Notes: generated by a model not told the origin, from the letters alone. A DNA stretch of 64,000 bases from an uncultured Rhodospirillales bacterium (GCA_903927615.1 CAIYNU010000081.1:62001-126000), one strand, 5' to 3'. Positions 17,163 to 26,349 are shown, numbered from the stretch's first letter. Numbers and translations are program-made.

Positions 17163-17624
17163 ATGATAACCTTGTCGAAAGTCACGAATCCCCCTCGCTG
17201 GGTGGTGCTGGTGTCCTTGTCGCTGAATCTGGTGCTGATTGGGGTGGTTGGCGCTCATATGGCGTTTCATCGGGGGCCGCCGCCCGATCCGGCGCGGATG
17301 GTGGCGGGCATGGCCGATGCCCTGTCCGAGGCCGATGCGCAGACGCTCCGCCAGGCCCTCAAGACCGAGGGACTCACGCCGGATCGCCAGGGCTTCGATC
17401 CCGAAGCGGTGCTGGACCGGGCGCGGGTGGCTCTGCGCGCCGAGCCCTTTGATCCCGCGGCCCTGAGCGCGGTGCTGCATAAGGGATTGGCCGACCGGGA
17501 CGGCACCGAACAGGCAGTGCTGCGGGCCTTCCTGGCTGCGACCACGGCCATGTCGGCGGACGGCCGTCATCGGCTGGCCGACTTGCACTGCCGGCACGGA
17601 TTCCCGCCGCCGCCCAAGCCTTGA
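17163..17624 (+). CDS. Spy/CpxP-like periplasmic heavy-metal sensor/resistance protein
   Basis: 153 residues. The start is ATG 17163 behind GGAGAAATC. One N-terminal membrane segment (about 12-36; WVVLVSLSLNLVLIGVVGAH) is followed by a helical domain of the heavy-metal-resistance/Spy type (RMVAGMADALSEADAQTLRQAL ... ARVALRAEPFDPAALSAVL ... TTAMSADGRHRLADL). Such proteins sit in the periplasm attached to the inner membrane and act as metal-responsive or chaperone-like sensors of envelope stress. It is clearly paralogous to the product of 20117-20650 (shared ALRA-PFDPAAL and AMS-GR-RLA). No sigma gene adjoins it directly; the Ser-rich gene lies convergent downstream. Confidence 0.8.
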   Translation: MITLSKVTNPPRWVVLVSLSLNLVLIGVVGAHMAFHRGPPPDPARMVAGMADALSEADAQTLRQALKTEGLTPDRQGFDPEAVLDRARVALRAEPFDPAALSAVLHKGLADRDGTEQAVLRAFLAATTAMSADGRHRLADLHCRHGFPPPPKP

Positions 17625-17701
17625 GGATGCGGGACCGACGTCCGGGCGGCGAGGGCGGGTGGCCCCCGTCGCCTGGATGACGGGTTTCCCGGGGCGCATC
17701 G

Positions 17702-18628
17702 TCACGCCGACAGGGCCTGGGTGCTGTTAGCCGAGCGGTGATGGTAGTCGTGGCTCGCCCCATACGATCGGGACGCCTGCTGGAACGAGTCGAGCAAAGC
17801 GTTCAGCAGATCGGTGGAACTGGCTGTGGTCGAGCTGCTGCTGTCGCTGGATGCGGTGCTGCTGCTGGTGGTGGAACTGCTGCTGGTGGCGTTGGTGCCG
17901 GTGGTGGTGTCGGACGCGGTGCTCTGGCCGTCGGGCGGCGGCGGTGGCGGCGGCGGCGCGTTGGCAAATAGCTTTTCCAGGGCCGCTTTCAGATCGGCGG
18001 CGGTGCTGCCGGTCTCCGACGTGGAACTGGACGCTGTCGAGGAACTGGTGGCCGTGCCGGAGCTGGTGGTGTCGGTGCCGGAACTGGTCCCGGAACTGGT
18101 CCCTGAACTGGAACTGGTTCCAGAGGTGCTGCTGCCGAGGCTGGCCATGAACTGGTCGAGCAATGACTTGAGGTCGGTGCTGCTGCTCCCGCTCTGATCG
18201 GTGCTGGAACTGCTGGTGCTGTCGGTGGACGTGCCGCTGGTCCCTGACGAATTGCTGGCGTCACCGGGCGGTGGCCCCGGTGGTGGTCCCGGCGGCGGCC
18301 CGGGGGGCGGGCCGGGCGGTGGACCCTGGACACTGCTGCCGTCGGCGGTGGCGGATGAACCGGATGAAGAACTGGCGGACGAACCGGAAGCAGAACTGGA
18401 CGACTGGTCCTGCAACAGCGACGCCATCAAACTGTCGGCAAGCTTCTGCGACCGGGACAGGCCCGTGGTCTGGTTGGTGCCGTTGGTGCTGGTGCCGGTC
18501 GTGCCGGCGCTGTCCTGGCTGGTGCTGTTGGCGCTGGCCCGTGCCGCCGCCAGCGATTTCAGCAGGGCCTGGTATTGTTGCAGTTGGCTGGTACTGGACG
18601 ATCCCGTCGTGTCGTATACGGTGGTCAT
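17702..18628 (-). CDS. Ser/Thr/Gly-rich protein with repeated amphipathic helix motif and PPPG repeats
   Basis: 308 residues from ATG 18628. More than half of the residues are Ser, Thr or Gly. Four short amphipathic segments recur between disordered linkers: SRSQKLADSLMASLLQ (58-73), STDLKSLLDQFMASLG (150-165), AADLKAALEKLFANAP (210-225) and STDLLNALLDSFQQAS (271-286). Residues 102-122 hold a PPPG tandem repeat and 225-232 a proline run. No signal peptide or membrane segment is seen. The motif-linker design suggests a multivalent binding or scaffold protein. I do not recognise the family. It lies between two Spy-like genes and divergent from the ECF sigma gene, so a role in the same response is plausible but unproven. 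Confidence 0.7.
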   Translation of the reverse strand: MTTVYDTTGSSSTSQLQQYQALLKSLAAARASANSTSQDSAGTTGTSTNGTNQTTGLSRSQKLADSLMASLLQDQSSSSASGSSASSSSGSSATADGSSVQGPPPGPPPGPPPGPPPGPPPGDASNSSGTSGTSTDSTSSSSTDQSGSSSTDLKSLLDQFMASLGSSTSGTSSSSGTSSGTSSGTDTTSSGTATSSSTASSSTSETGSTAADLKAALEKLFANAPPPPPPPPDGQSTASDTTTGTNATSSSSTTSSSTASSDSSSSTTASSTDLLNALLDSFQQASRSYGASHDYHHRSANSTQALSA

Positions 18629-19059
18629 GGCGACGCTCCGCCTCGGGGGACTTGTGCCCGGGATTATTCCCCGCACATGACCGGTTACACGGCCCAAAGT
18701 CCGGAACCCTGCGCAATAATAATGGAAAAAAATGGAAAAGTTCACTGCACATCCAGAAACAAGCCGGCAAAATTTGCCGACCAAACTTGAGCGATCGGGC
18801 CGGAGACGGTCACCTGTTTCAGAATGAGGCGCGAGTTCCAGTTATATTCATTATCCGATCGCCCAATTGCGCGGCTATGCCAGCGGCACCTGGGCGTCGT
18901 CTTGCGACCGGGCGGCTATTTTTGCCGATCGGGGGCGGTCATTTTTTCCCCTGCGACATTCTGTCCGAACCTCTGCGACCGCCCCGGCAGCGCAGGGAAT
19001 CCCCGCGGGCGCCGTATAATGTCAGGAGCAAACCGGAACACACCGTCAAAGGATGCTGG
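18629..19059. promoter_or_regulatory. Divergent control region between Ser-rich gene and ECF sigma operon
   Basis: 431 bases separating divergent starts. On the plus strand a perfect TATAAT lies at 19015-19020, about 40 bases before the GTG start of the sigma gene, but no good TTGACA-type -35 box is seen 17 bases upstream, so this -10 call is tentative. An AT-rich patch at 18710-18740 lies upstream of the leftward gene. The frame open through this region in phase with the sigma gene has no family features before 19060. Confidence 0.4.
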
Positions 19060-19647
19060 GTGATCGTGGGCGAAGAAACGGATGACGAGGACGACCGGGT
19101 GTTGGTGGCGGCCATCGGTCGGGGCAGTCATCGGGCGTTTCAGGCTTTGATGGATCGCCATATGCCGTTCGTTCTTCGCCTGGCGCGACGGGTCGTGGGC
19201 CACCGGGACGACGCCGATGAGGTGGCCCAGGAGGCTTTCCTGCGGGTCTGGACCATCGCGCCCCGTTGGCGGCACGATGGCGATGCCCGGTTCAAGACGT
19301 GGCTGTATCGGGTGGTGGTCAATTTGTGTCTGGACCGGCGTCGCCGGTTGCCGGCTTTGCCGCTGGAGGTGGCAGGGGATCCGTCCGATCCGGCGCCGAA
19401 CAGCCTGGAACAGGTTTACGCCGGGGAAGCGGCACGCTTGGTGGCGCAGGCCCTGGACGAGCTGCCCCCGCGTCAACGGGCCGCGGTCATCTTGTGTTAT
19501 TATGCCGGGGTCAGTGCCGCCGAGGCGGCCGCAACCCTTGAGGTCACGGTTTCGGCCCTGGAATCGCTGTTGGTTCGCGGACGTCGGGCATTGCGCGTGC
19601 GCTTGAGCGATCTGGGGGCTTTGGAGAGCATGGGAGATCAGCAATGA
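19060..19647 (+). CDS. ECF-type RNA polymerase sigma factor
   Basis: 195 residues from a GTG at 19060 with AAAGGA eight bases upstream (GTG 19066 is an alternative). Sigma region 2: AFQALMDRHMPFVLRLARRVVGHRDDADEVAQEAFLRVW ending WLYRVVVNLCLDRRRR. Region 4: LDELPPRQRAAVILCYYAGVSAAEAAATLEVTVSALESLLVRGRRALRVRL, a helix-turn-helix for -35 recognition. There is no region 1 or 3, as expected for group 4 sigma factors. Its stop overlaps the start of the next gene (ATGA at 19644-19647), which likely encodes the anti-sigma factor. Confidence 0.93.
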   Translation: MIVGEETDDEDDRVLVAAIGRGSHRAFQALMDRHMPFVLRLARRVVGHRDDADEVAQEAFLRVWTIAPRWRHDGDARFKTWLYRVVVNLCLDRRRRLPALPLEVAGDPSDPAPNSLEQVYAGEAARLVAQALDELPPRQRAAVILCYYAGVSAAEAAATLEVTVSALESLLVRGRRALRVRLSDLGALESMGDQQ

Positions 19648-20120
19648 CGCCGTTGGAACTGGAATCCCTGATCGATCATCACGGGGCGGCGCCGGAGCGG
19701 TGGCCGGAGGCCCAACGGGCGGCGACTCGCCGGTTGCTGGCAACCTCGGAGGCGGCCCGGACCGTGCTGAAGCGCGCCGAGAGGCTGGAAGCACTGCTGA
19801 GGGACGCGGATCGCGGCGGTGATGCCGTCGATTCGGATCATGTCCAGCGCATCATCGCGCGGACTCGGGCGGCGGCGCATCGGACGCCCCAAAGGCCGCC
19901 GTCGCTCCTGAGTCGGCTGTGGCGAGGGTGCGCCCGCGGGTTCGCCGTTCCCCAGGACGGGTTGTGGCGGTACGGCGTTCCGGCGGCGGTGGGATTGGTG
20001 TTGGGTGTCCTGGTGGGCCATGCCTCGGTGGATCAGGTGGCCTTTACCGATGCCGAGGTCGCGCCGAACGTCGAGTCTCTGATTAACGCCTCTCAATCCG
20101 CGGAGCCCTTTGGCCTATGA
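19644..20120 (+). CDS. Putative anti-sigma factor, single-pass membrane protein
   Basis: 158 residues. The cytoplasmic N-terminal part (about 1-105; LESLIDHHGAAPERWPEAQRAATRRLLATSEAA) resembles the start of many alphaproteobacterial anti-sigma-like proteins encoded after ECF genes. One membrane helix is visible (GVPAAVGLVLGVLVGHA, about 113-129) with a short periplasmic tail. No zinc-binding HxxxCxxC motif is present, so it is not a classical ZAS-type anti-sigma. The call rests mostly on position, being translationally coupled to the sigma gene before and the Spy-like gene after (ATGA overlaps at both ends). Confidence 0.7.
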   Translation: MTPLELESLIDHHGAAPERWPEAQRAATRRLLATSEAARTVLKRAERLEALLRDADRGGDAVDSDHVQRIIARTRAAAHRTPQRPPSLLSRLWRGCARGFAVPQDGLWRYGVPAAVGLVLGVLVGHASVDQVAFTDAEVAPNVESLINASQSAEPFGL

Positions 20121-20650
20121 GTGAGCGTGCAAAACCGCAGCGTCCCTGGGCGTTGCCACTGTCCCTAGCCGTCAATGTCTTTCTGGTCGCGGTGATCGCC
20201 GTTCATCTGTGGCACCGGCCGCCGGGTCCGCCGGGTCCGCATCATCTGGCGGACGAGATTGCCCGGTTTTTGCCCCCGGGCGATGCCGACACGTTACGGA
20301 CAGCGTTCGCGTCCGAACCGGTCCTGCAACGGGATCCGGGACCGGCCATGCGGAGCAATATGGCGCGGGTGCGCGAGGCGTTGCGGGCCGACCCGTTTGA
20401 TCCCGCGGCGTTGGTGGCGGCGCTGGAAGAAGGTCACGAGGACCGCGATGCCGGCGACCGGGCCGTGGGACGGGCCTTGCTTAAGGCTGCCATCGCCATG
20501 TCGCCGGAGGGGCGCCGGGTGCTTGCCGAGCATGGCGGTGCTCCCCATGGCCCGGGTGGTCCGGGTGGCCCGCCGCCCCATGGCCCGGGCGGTCCGCCGC
20601 CCGGCTTTTTCGGCCCCCCCGATGGCGGCCCGCCGCCCGAGCGGCGCTGA
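20117..20650 (+). CDS. Spy/CpxP-like periplasmic heavy-metal sensor protein with Gly/Pro tail
   Basis: 177 residues. One N-terminal membrane helix (LPLSLAVNVFLVAVIAVHLW, about 14-33) precedes a periplasmic helical domain (LADEIARFLPPGDADTLRTAF ... VREALRADPFDPAALVAALEEGHEDRD ... AAIAMSPEGRRVLAEH) and a disordered tail of PGGP/HGPGG repeats. It belongs to the same family as the product of 17163-17624. Coupled to the anti-sigma candidate, it may sense metal or misfolded protein in the periplasm and relay this to the sigma factor. Confidence 0.82.
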   Translation: MSERAKPQRPWALPLSLAVNVFLVAVIAVHLWHRPPGPPGPHHLADEIARFLPPGDADTLRTAFASEPVLQRDPGPAMRSNMARVREALRADPFDPAALVAALEEGHEDRDAGDRAVGRALLKAAIAMSPEGRRVLAEHGGAPHGPGGPGGPPPHGPGGPPPGFFGPPDGGPPPERR

Positions 20651-22320
20651 TGGCATGGGGACGCCAATGATGCCAAGGGCTTGACCCTGGCGCTCGCCAG
20701 TCGAGAGCCATTGAGCCCGGCAACTCGATGGCTTCGGTCATGGCGGGCGCTGGTCTGCGGCTGCGAGCCGCGCGTATTTGGTGGGTGGGACAGACTCTCG
20801 CATCACCAGAATAAAGTGATCGTAATTGTCAACGAATCAAGGCAGTAGGCGATAATGATCGGTTTATTCTTTTTGTTTCGTCAATTTCAATGATCGTGTA
20901 AGCCAATAATTTCTTGGTGCAGCCGCGATAACACGTAAAATGTTGACGAAGGCCTATTGATGCAGACCGGCCTAGCAAAAATCACAATACTATTATAGTA
21001 TAATTAACAATGATTATGGACGGCAGGCTCATTTATCGACATCATAGTGATATTTATAGCGTCTGTAGGTAATATGTTGGTAAATATGTTATAATTCATG
21101 GTTGATCTTCAGCATATTCATAAGGCGCAGCCGAGTTATCCGCATTGTCATAATAATGTAAACGATCAGTAATATAAATAATTGTATATCGATAATAAAG
21201 CAAATATCGAAAGGACTCACGGTATAATATGATATAATTCAACAATAATATGTTTCAATAAATGTCGATGTATCCGAATATGTCCAGAAAGAGCGTTAGT
21301 GGGTCTGCTATTGTCAGAATTATACAAAAATTAATCGCAATCATCGGCCAAGCTGTATCGCTTATCATGATGCTCCGATGCCGATAAAGGCGCCAACCAA
21401 GCGACCCCAAGCCCATTCCAGCGATCGGCCCCCCGTCCTGTCCGACCGCACCCGTGATGCCACCGCCTTTAGGAACAAAAGGCATACCGTCGTGGGGTGG
21501 TGTAGGATAAGGTGGACATATCATGCAGAACGTCGAGTTCATCACGTCGAGCGCCACCTCAACGCAGCCCTTTTCCGACACCGTCTGGGTGGGGCGAGAC
21601 AAATTGTCACGCTTGCCGGTCTTACAGTCCCCCTCGGCATCCCCCTGTGCTAAGTGTGCGCTCGGGCTTGGCCACAAGCTCCTATGATGGTGCTTGCCAA
21701 GGTTATCGAATTCTTAATGTTAGGGAACGTGGCCCTCAACTAGAGAATACCAATAATGTCCCATCTGGCGGCACAAAGGGGGCAGGCATTTAGTGAGAGC
21801 GAAGAGGTTTTGTTGCGGCTAAAAATCAACGAATGGGTAACCCAGAGTACTCACGCCTCTTGTCCTTGCCGCCGAAAAGTGACACTGGCGTTTACGATAC
21901 TGATGGCAATAACTGGCGAGACTTGAAGTGATGCGAAGAAGCTGTCGTGGAGCGCATGGCAGAAGTGCGACAGCGAAGGGGGTGAGGTTATGTACTTTGT
22001 GAGGTATGATGTAATAGATAAAAAGTGTAGTGAGTCTGATGGGGTAACCGGAGAGGTTATGCTAGGCTCACGAATGTCTTCGTGAATTGAGTCGGGTGTT
22101 GATACTTAGTTTCCGATATGGCAGATATCAAGATCAAGTATTCGTTAGGTTAGTGTTTCTAAGCACATACCGCCGTGGAGCGTTTGCAAGGAAGGAAAGG
22201 AGGGTGATGGATAACTGCTAAAGATCGAGTGAATGATCGGTGCAGCCTATGCGGTCCACCGCTTGCCTTATGCTACATTAGGCTGGATACCTTCCTACCC
22301 GCAATGAAGAGAGGTCAATC
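20651..22320. other. Long AT-rich, apparently decayed region without a convincing gene
   Basis: About 1.67 kb. From about 20800 to 21260 the DNA is strikingly AT-rich and has no sizeable open frame. From 21260 to 22230 short protein-like fragments occur in several frames, for example GYRILNVRERGPQLENTNN ending at 21793 and GNPEYSRLLSLPPKSD in a stop-bounded frame near 21835, each cut by stops, as expected of a decayed gene. A minus-strand open frame at 21255-21677 (140 codons) has one hydrophobic stretch but no recognisable domain. No tRNA or transposase signature seen. The last 100 bases must contain the cyoA promoter. Confidence 0.5.
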
Positions 22321-23265
22321 TTGAAACTCCATCATTTCTACGCTCTGCTGCCTCTCGCCGCGATACTGGCCGGGTGCAACGCTGTAGAGCTTAACCCGTC
22401 CGGCGACGTGGCCGTTCAGGAACGTGATTTGATCCTCTATGCTACCGAGCTGATGTTAATCGTCATCTTGCCGGTGGCGTTCCTAACCACGCTCTTCGCC
22501 TGGCACTACCGCCACGACAACAAATCTGCCCGTTACGAGCCCGAGTGGCATCATTCGACGCCCTTGGAAGTGGTGGTCTGGGGCATCCCGATTATCATCA
22601 TCGCCGTGATGAGCGTCACGACCTGGAAGACCGCCCACACGCTTGATCCCTATGCGCCGATCACCCGCCTCGGGCCCGATCAGCCGGTTCCGCCGGGAAC
22701 CAAGCCGCTGGTCATCCAGGTCGTCGCGCTGGACTGGAAGTGGCTCTTTATCTATCCCGAACAAGGCATTGCCACCGTCAATGAGGTGGCGGCGCCGATC
22801 AACCAGCCCATCGAATTCCGCCTGACTGCGGACCGGACCCAGAACTCCCTGAACATTCCGGCCATCGCGGGCCAAGTCTATGCCATGCCGACCATGGAGA
22901 CCGAACTGCATGCGGTGGTCAATAAGGTCGGCGAGTATCGCGGGAAGTCGTCACGGTTCAGCGGCACCGGTTTCTCCGAAATGCACTTCTGGTTCCACGG
23001 GCTGAGCACCGAGGACTTCGGCAAGTGGGTTGCACAAGTCAAGACTGCGGGCGGGACCCTTGATACCGCCACTTACCAGCAGCTTCAGGTTCAGTCGGTG
23101 TCCGAGCCGGTGCATCGCTACGGCAGCGTCGATCCCCAACTCTATAAGCTCGCCGTCGATCAGTGCGTCGGCAAGCCGGGCAACCTGTGCCTGAGCACCA
23201 TCAGGGCCAACGACTTCAAGAAGGGCAATGGCCTCTGCCGTCCGAACGTCTCCGCGTCTAACTGA
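22321..23265 (+). CDS. cyoA: Cytochrome bo3 ubiquinol oxidase subunit II
   Basis: 314 residues from a TTG at 22321 after a GAGAGG ribosome-binding site. A lipoprotein signal with lipobox LAGC, two membrane helices (about 42-62 and 88-106), then the periplasmic cupredoxin domain (VIQVVALDWKWLFIYPEQGIAT ... SLNIPAIAGQVYAMPTMETEL). The CuA ligand region reads GTGFSEMHFWFHG with no Cys pair, so this is a quinol rather than a cytochrome c oxidase subunit. It opens the cyoABCD operon, the high-capacity terminal oxidase reducing O2 at the inner membrane. Confidence 0.96.
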   Translation: MKLHHFYALLPLAAILAGCNAVELNPSGDVAVQERDLILYATELMLIVILPVAFLTTLFAWHYRHDNKSARYEPEWHHSTPLEVVVWGIPIIIIAVMSVTTWKTAHTLDPYAPITRLGPDQPVPPGTKPLVIQVVALDWKWLFIYPEQGIATVNEVAAPINQPIEFRLTADRTQNSLNIPAIAGQVYAMPTMETELHAVVNKVGEYRGKSSRFSGTGFSEMHFWFHGLSTEDFGKWVAQVKTAGGTLDTATYQQLQVQSVSEPVHRYGSVDPQLYKLAVDQCVGKPGNLCLSTIRANDFKKGNGLCRPNVSASN

Positions 23266-23299
23266 CGCCGTCCTTTCAACCATCAAGGGCTGAATTCAA

Positions 23300-25303
23300 A
23301 TGTCTCCCGATACTCCCCATCTGGACCCGATTTTCGGCCGGTTGACGCTCGACGCGATACCGTTTCAAGAGCCGATTCTCTTGGGTACCTTCGCCGTGGT
23401 GGTGCTGCTCGGCATCGTCGTGGTTGGTGTCGTTGCGTATTTCAACGCCTGGGGCTATCTCTGGCGCGAGTGGATCACTTCGGTGGACCACAAGAAGATC
23501 GGCATCATGTACATCATTCTGGCCATCGTCATGCTGGTGCGTGGCTTGGCCGATGCCGTGATGATGCGGCTTCAACAGGCCATGGCCTTCAATGGTGCCG
23601 ATGGCTATCTGCCGGCCCACCACTACGATCAGATCTTTACCGCCCATGGTACGATCATGATCTTCTTCGTGGCGACGCCGCTGATCGTCGGGGTCATGAA
23701 CTTCGTGGTGCCGCTCCAGATCGGCGCGCGCGACGTGGCCTTTCCGTTCCTTAACAACATCGGCTTCTGGCTGACCACCATGGCGGCGATGTTGGTGAAC
23801 CTCTCCCTGTTCGTGGGTGAGTTCTCGCAGGCCGGCTGGGTTGGCGAACCGCCACTGTCCGGGCTGGCGGATCTCCCCGGCGTCGGTGTCGATTACTACC
23901 TATGGGCACTCCAGATATCCGGCGTCGCGACCATCATCGGCGGTATCAATTTGCTGGCGACGATCATGCGGATGCGTGCGCCCGGCATGACCTTCATGCG
24001 GATGTCGATCTTCACGTGGTCCTCGCTCTGCGTCAACGCCCTGATCGTTCTGTCCTTCCCGTTCCTGACCATCGCCGTCAGCCTGCTGACCCTTGACCGG
24101 TTGATCGGTACCCACTTCTTCACGCTGGATGCCGGCGGCAACCCGATGGCCTACGTCAATCTGGTGTGGGTGTGGGGGCATCCCGAAGTCTACATCCTGG
24201 TGCTGCCCGCGCTCGGCCTCTACTCGGAGTTCGTTGCTACCTTCTGCAGCAAGCGTCTCTTCGGCTACAACTCGATGGTGGTCGCGCTCGTCAGTATCTG
24301 TGTCATCGGCTTCATCGTTTGGGTCCATCACTTCTTCACCATGGGTAGCGGCGCCAGCGTCAACGCCTTCTTCGGCATCGCAACGGCATGCGTTGCTATT
24401 CCAACCGGCGTCAAGGTCTACAACTGGCTCTTCACCATGTATCGCGGACGCATCCGCTTCGAAGTGCCGATGATGTGGACGATTTCGTTCATGTTCGTCT
24501 TCCTGCTGGGCGGCCTGACCGGTGTGCTGAACTCAATCCCGGCTGCCGACTACGTGCTCCACAACGGCATGATGGTGGTCGCTCACTTCCATAACGTCGC
24601 GATCGGCGCCATCACCTTCGCCATGCTGGCCGCCATTGACTACTGGTTCCCCAAGGCCTTCGGCTTCCGTCTGGAGCCGTTCTGGGGCAAAGTGGCAGTC
24701 TGGTCCTGGACCATCGGCTTCTTCGTCGCCTGGATGCCGATCTACGTTGCGGGCTTCGTCGGCGTGACCCGGCGCACCCGGGTGTTCGATGATCCTTCGC
24801 TGCAACCCCTCTACATCATCGCCGCCATCGGCACCGCGATCATCCTGGTCGGCGTCGTGGCCTTCCTGATCCAGATCTATGTCAGCATCGTTAATCGCAA
24901 AGCCCTTCGCGACGTGACCGGCGACCCGTGGGGCGGCCGGACCCTGGAGTGGTCGATTGCTTCGCCCGCGCCGGACTACAACTTCGCTTTCACGCCCGTC
25001 GTTCATGACGTTGATGCCTGGGCGGACATGAAGGCCCGCGGCTACAAGCGGCCGACCGAAGGCTTCAAAGCCATCCACATGCCGAAGAATACCGCAACCG
25101 GTATCATTGCCTCGATCCTGGTGTTCATCTTCGCGTTCGCCGTGATCTGGTACATGTGGTGGGTTGCCGCCATCAGCTTCCTGCTGTTGCTGGGCGTGCT
25201 GATCGGCCACACCTTCATCTATGACCGTTCGTTCCATATTCCGGAAGATGTTGTGACTCGTACGGAAAATGAGCGGACCCGTCTTCTCGCGCAGCAAGGT
25301 TAA
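23300..25303 (+). CDS. cyoB: Cytochrome bo3 ubiquinol oxidase subunit I
   Basis: 667 residues, standard for CyoB. Heme-copper oxidase core: WITSVDHKKIGIMYI opening; AHGTIMIFFVATPLIVGVMNFVVPLQIGARDVAFPFLNN with the low-spin heme His; WVWGHPEVYILVLPALGLYSE with the CuB His cross-linked to Tyr; VHHFFTMG with the other CuB His; HFHNVAIGA with the high-spin and low-spin heme ligands. It oxidises ubiquinol, reduces O2 to water and pumps protons. The gene follows cyoA by 34 bases and overlaps cyoC (TAATG). Confidence 0.97.
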   Translation: MSPDTPHLDPIFGRLTLDAIPFQEPILLGTFAVVVLLGIVVVGVVAYFNAWGYLWREWITSVDHKKIGIMYIILAIVMLVRGLADAVMMRLQQAMAFNGADGYLPAHHYDQIFTAHGTIMIFFVATPLIVGVMNFVVPLQIGARDVAFPFLNNIGFWLTTMAAMLVNLSLFVGEFSQAGWVGEPPLSGLADLPGVGVDYYLWALQISGVATIIGGINLLATIMRMRAPGMTFMRMSIFTWSSLCVNALIVLSFPFLTIAVSLLTLDRLIGTHFFTLDAGGNPMAYVNLVWVWGHPEVYILVLPALGLYSEFVATFCSKRLFGYNSMVVALVSICVIGFIVWVHHFFTMGSGASVNAFFGIATACVAIPTGVKVYNWLFTMYRGRIRFEVPMMWTISFMFVFLLGGLTGVLNSIPAADYVLHNGMMVVAHFHNVAIGAITFAMLAAIDYWFPKAFGFRLEPFWGKVAVWSWTIGFFVAWMPIYVAGFVGVTRRTRVFDDPSLQPLYIIAAIGTAIILVGVVAFLIQIYVSIVNRKALRDVTGDPWGGRTLEWSIASPAPDYNFAFTPVVHDVDAWADMKARGYKRPTEGFKAIHMPKNTATGIIASILVFIFAFAVIWYMWWVAAISFLLLLGVLIGHTFIYDRSFHIPEDVVTRTENERTRLLAQQG

Positions 25304-25950
25304 TGACCATGGCTAGCACTGCACATACCGAGGTGAAAGGCGATAACTTTCACGTGACGGAGGAGCCCCATCACGAAGGTCACAGCACCGTGATTGGGTT
25401 CTGGATATTCCTCATGCAGGACATGTTGCTGTTCTGCGGGCTGTTCGCGATCTTTGCCTGGCTCGGCGGCCACTATGCCAACGGCCCGGCACCACTCGAT
25501 GACGGAACAGGCCAGCCGCTGTTCCACCTGACGCCGGTCGCGATCAACACCGTGATCATGATGGTGTCGGCGTTCACATGCTCGATGGGCATGGTCAATA
25601 TCCGGAAGGAGAATGTTGGGGCCGCGTTGCGGTTCTTCGGCATCACCGCGTTGCTCGGCCTGGGCTTTCTGTTCATGCAGTATCGCGAGGCGGTAAACAT
25701 GGCCGCGGTCGGCGCGACCATTCAGACCAGCGCGTTCCTGGCGTCGTTCTTTGTCATCATCTTCACCCACTGCCTGCATGTCATTGCGGGTCTGGTCTGG
25801 TTCGTGGTCCTGGCGGTGCAGATCAATCTGCACGGTCTGGATGACGCCAACGAGCGCCGCGCTGTATGCTTCTCGATGTTCTGGAATTTCCTGGACATCA
25901 CCTGGGTCATCGTCTTCGTGTTCGTCTATCTGATGGGAGTGCTGAAATGA
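25303..25950 (+). CDS. cyoC: Cytochrome bo3 ubiquinol oxidase subunit III
   Basis: 215 residues from ATG 25303 within TAATG (ATG 25309 is also possible). Five membrane helices as in CyoC. Family signatures: STVIGFWIFLMQDMLLFCGLFAIF, MNIRK-type VNIRKENVG, GFLFMQYREAVNM, FFVIIFTHCLHVIAGLVW and the C-terminal FWNFLDITWVIVFVFVYLMG. This subunit stabilises subunit I. Its stop overlaps the cyoD start (ATGA). Confidence 0.96.
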   Translation: MTMASTAHTEVKGDNFHVTEEPHHEGHSTVIGFWIFLMQDMLLFCGLFAIFAWLGGHYANGPAPLDDGTGQPLFHLTPVAINTVIMMVSAFTCSMGMVNIRKENVGAALRFFGITALLGLGFLFMQYREAVNMAAVGATIQTSAFLASFFVIIFTHCLHVIAGLVWFVVLAVQINLHGLDDANERRAVCFSMFWNFLDITWVIVFVFVYLMGVLK

Positions 25951-26330
25951 GCAACCACCCCGAGGTCCACGTTCACGAGCATGCCGACGCGGGCGGGCTG
26001 GGTTATGGCACGCAGCAAAGCTACCTGACCGGCCTCGGTCTGGCGGCGGCGCTCAGTGCCGCTGCTCTCGGCCTGGCAGCGGTCGGCAGTATCGGTACCA
26101 TCCAGACGACGGCTCTGATCCTCACGGCCATTGCCATCGCCCGTGTCTACATCCATGCGGTCTTTTTCCTTCGTATCAGGAGCACCGACGAAGGTGGGTG
26201 GACGGCCATCACCACCATCTTCACGTTGATCACCGTGGTGATAGCGATGGTTGGGTCGATCTGGATCATGTTGCATCAGGAGATCAACATGATGCCGATG
26301 CCCGGCACCGATGCGTTCCGCGGTATGTAA
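25947..26330 (+). CDS. cyoD: Cytochrome bo3 ubiquinol oxidase subunit IV
   Basis: 127 residues from ATG 25947, overlapping the cyoC stop. A His/Glu-rich N-terminus (HPEVHVHEHADAGG) precedes three membrane helices, as in CyoD/QoxD subunit IV: SYLTGLGLAAALSAAALGLA, a second from about TTALILTAIAIARV, and the third ITVVIAMVGSIWIM ending LHQEINMM. It aids CuB assembly in subunit I. The operon ends at a strong hairpin terminator about 20 bases downstream. Confidence 0.93.
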   Translation: MSNHPEVHVHEHADAGGLGYGTQQSYLTGLGLAAALSAAALGLAAVGSIGTIQTTALILTAIAIARVYIHAVFFLRIRSTDEGGWTAITTIFTLITVVIAMVGSIWIMLHQEINMMPMPGTDAFRGM

Positions 26331-26349
26331 CGGCTTGAAATGAAGTGGC

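Noticed and set aside
18267-18330. Short tandem repeat suspected as CRISPR-like
   Set aside because: It is the PPPG coding repeat of the Ser-rich protein; no spacers.
21255-21677. 140-codon minus-strand frame in the AT-rich region
   Set aside because: No ribosome-binding site or recognised domain, and fragments in competing frames on the plus strand look equally protein-like.
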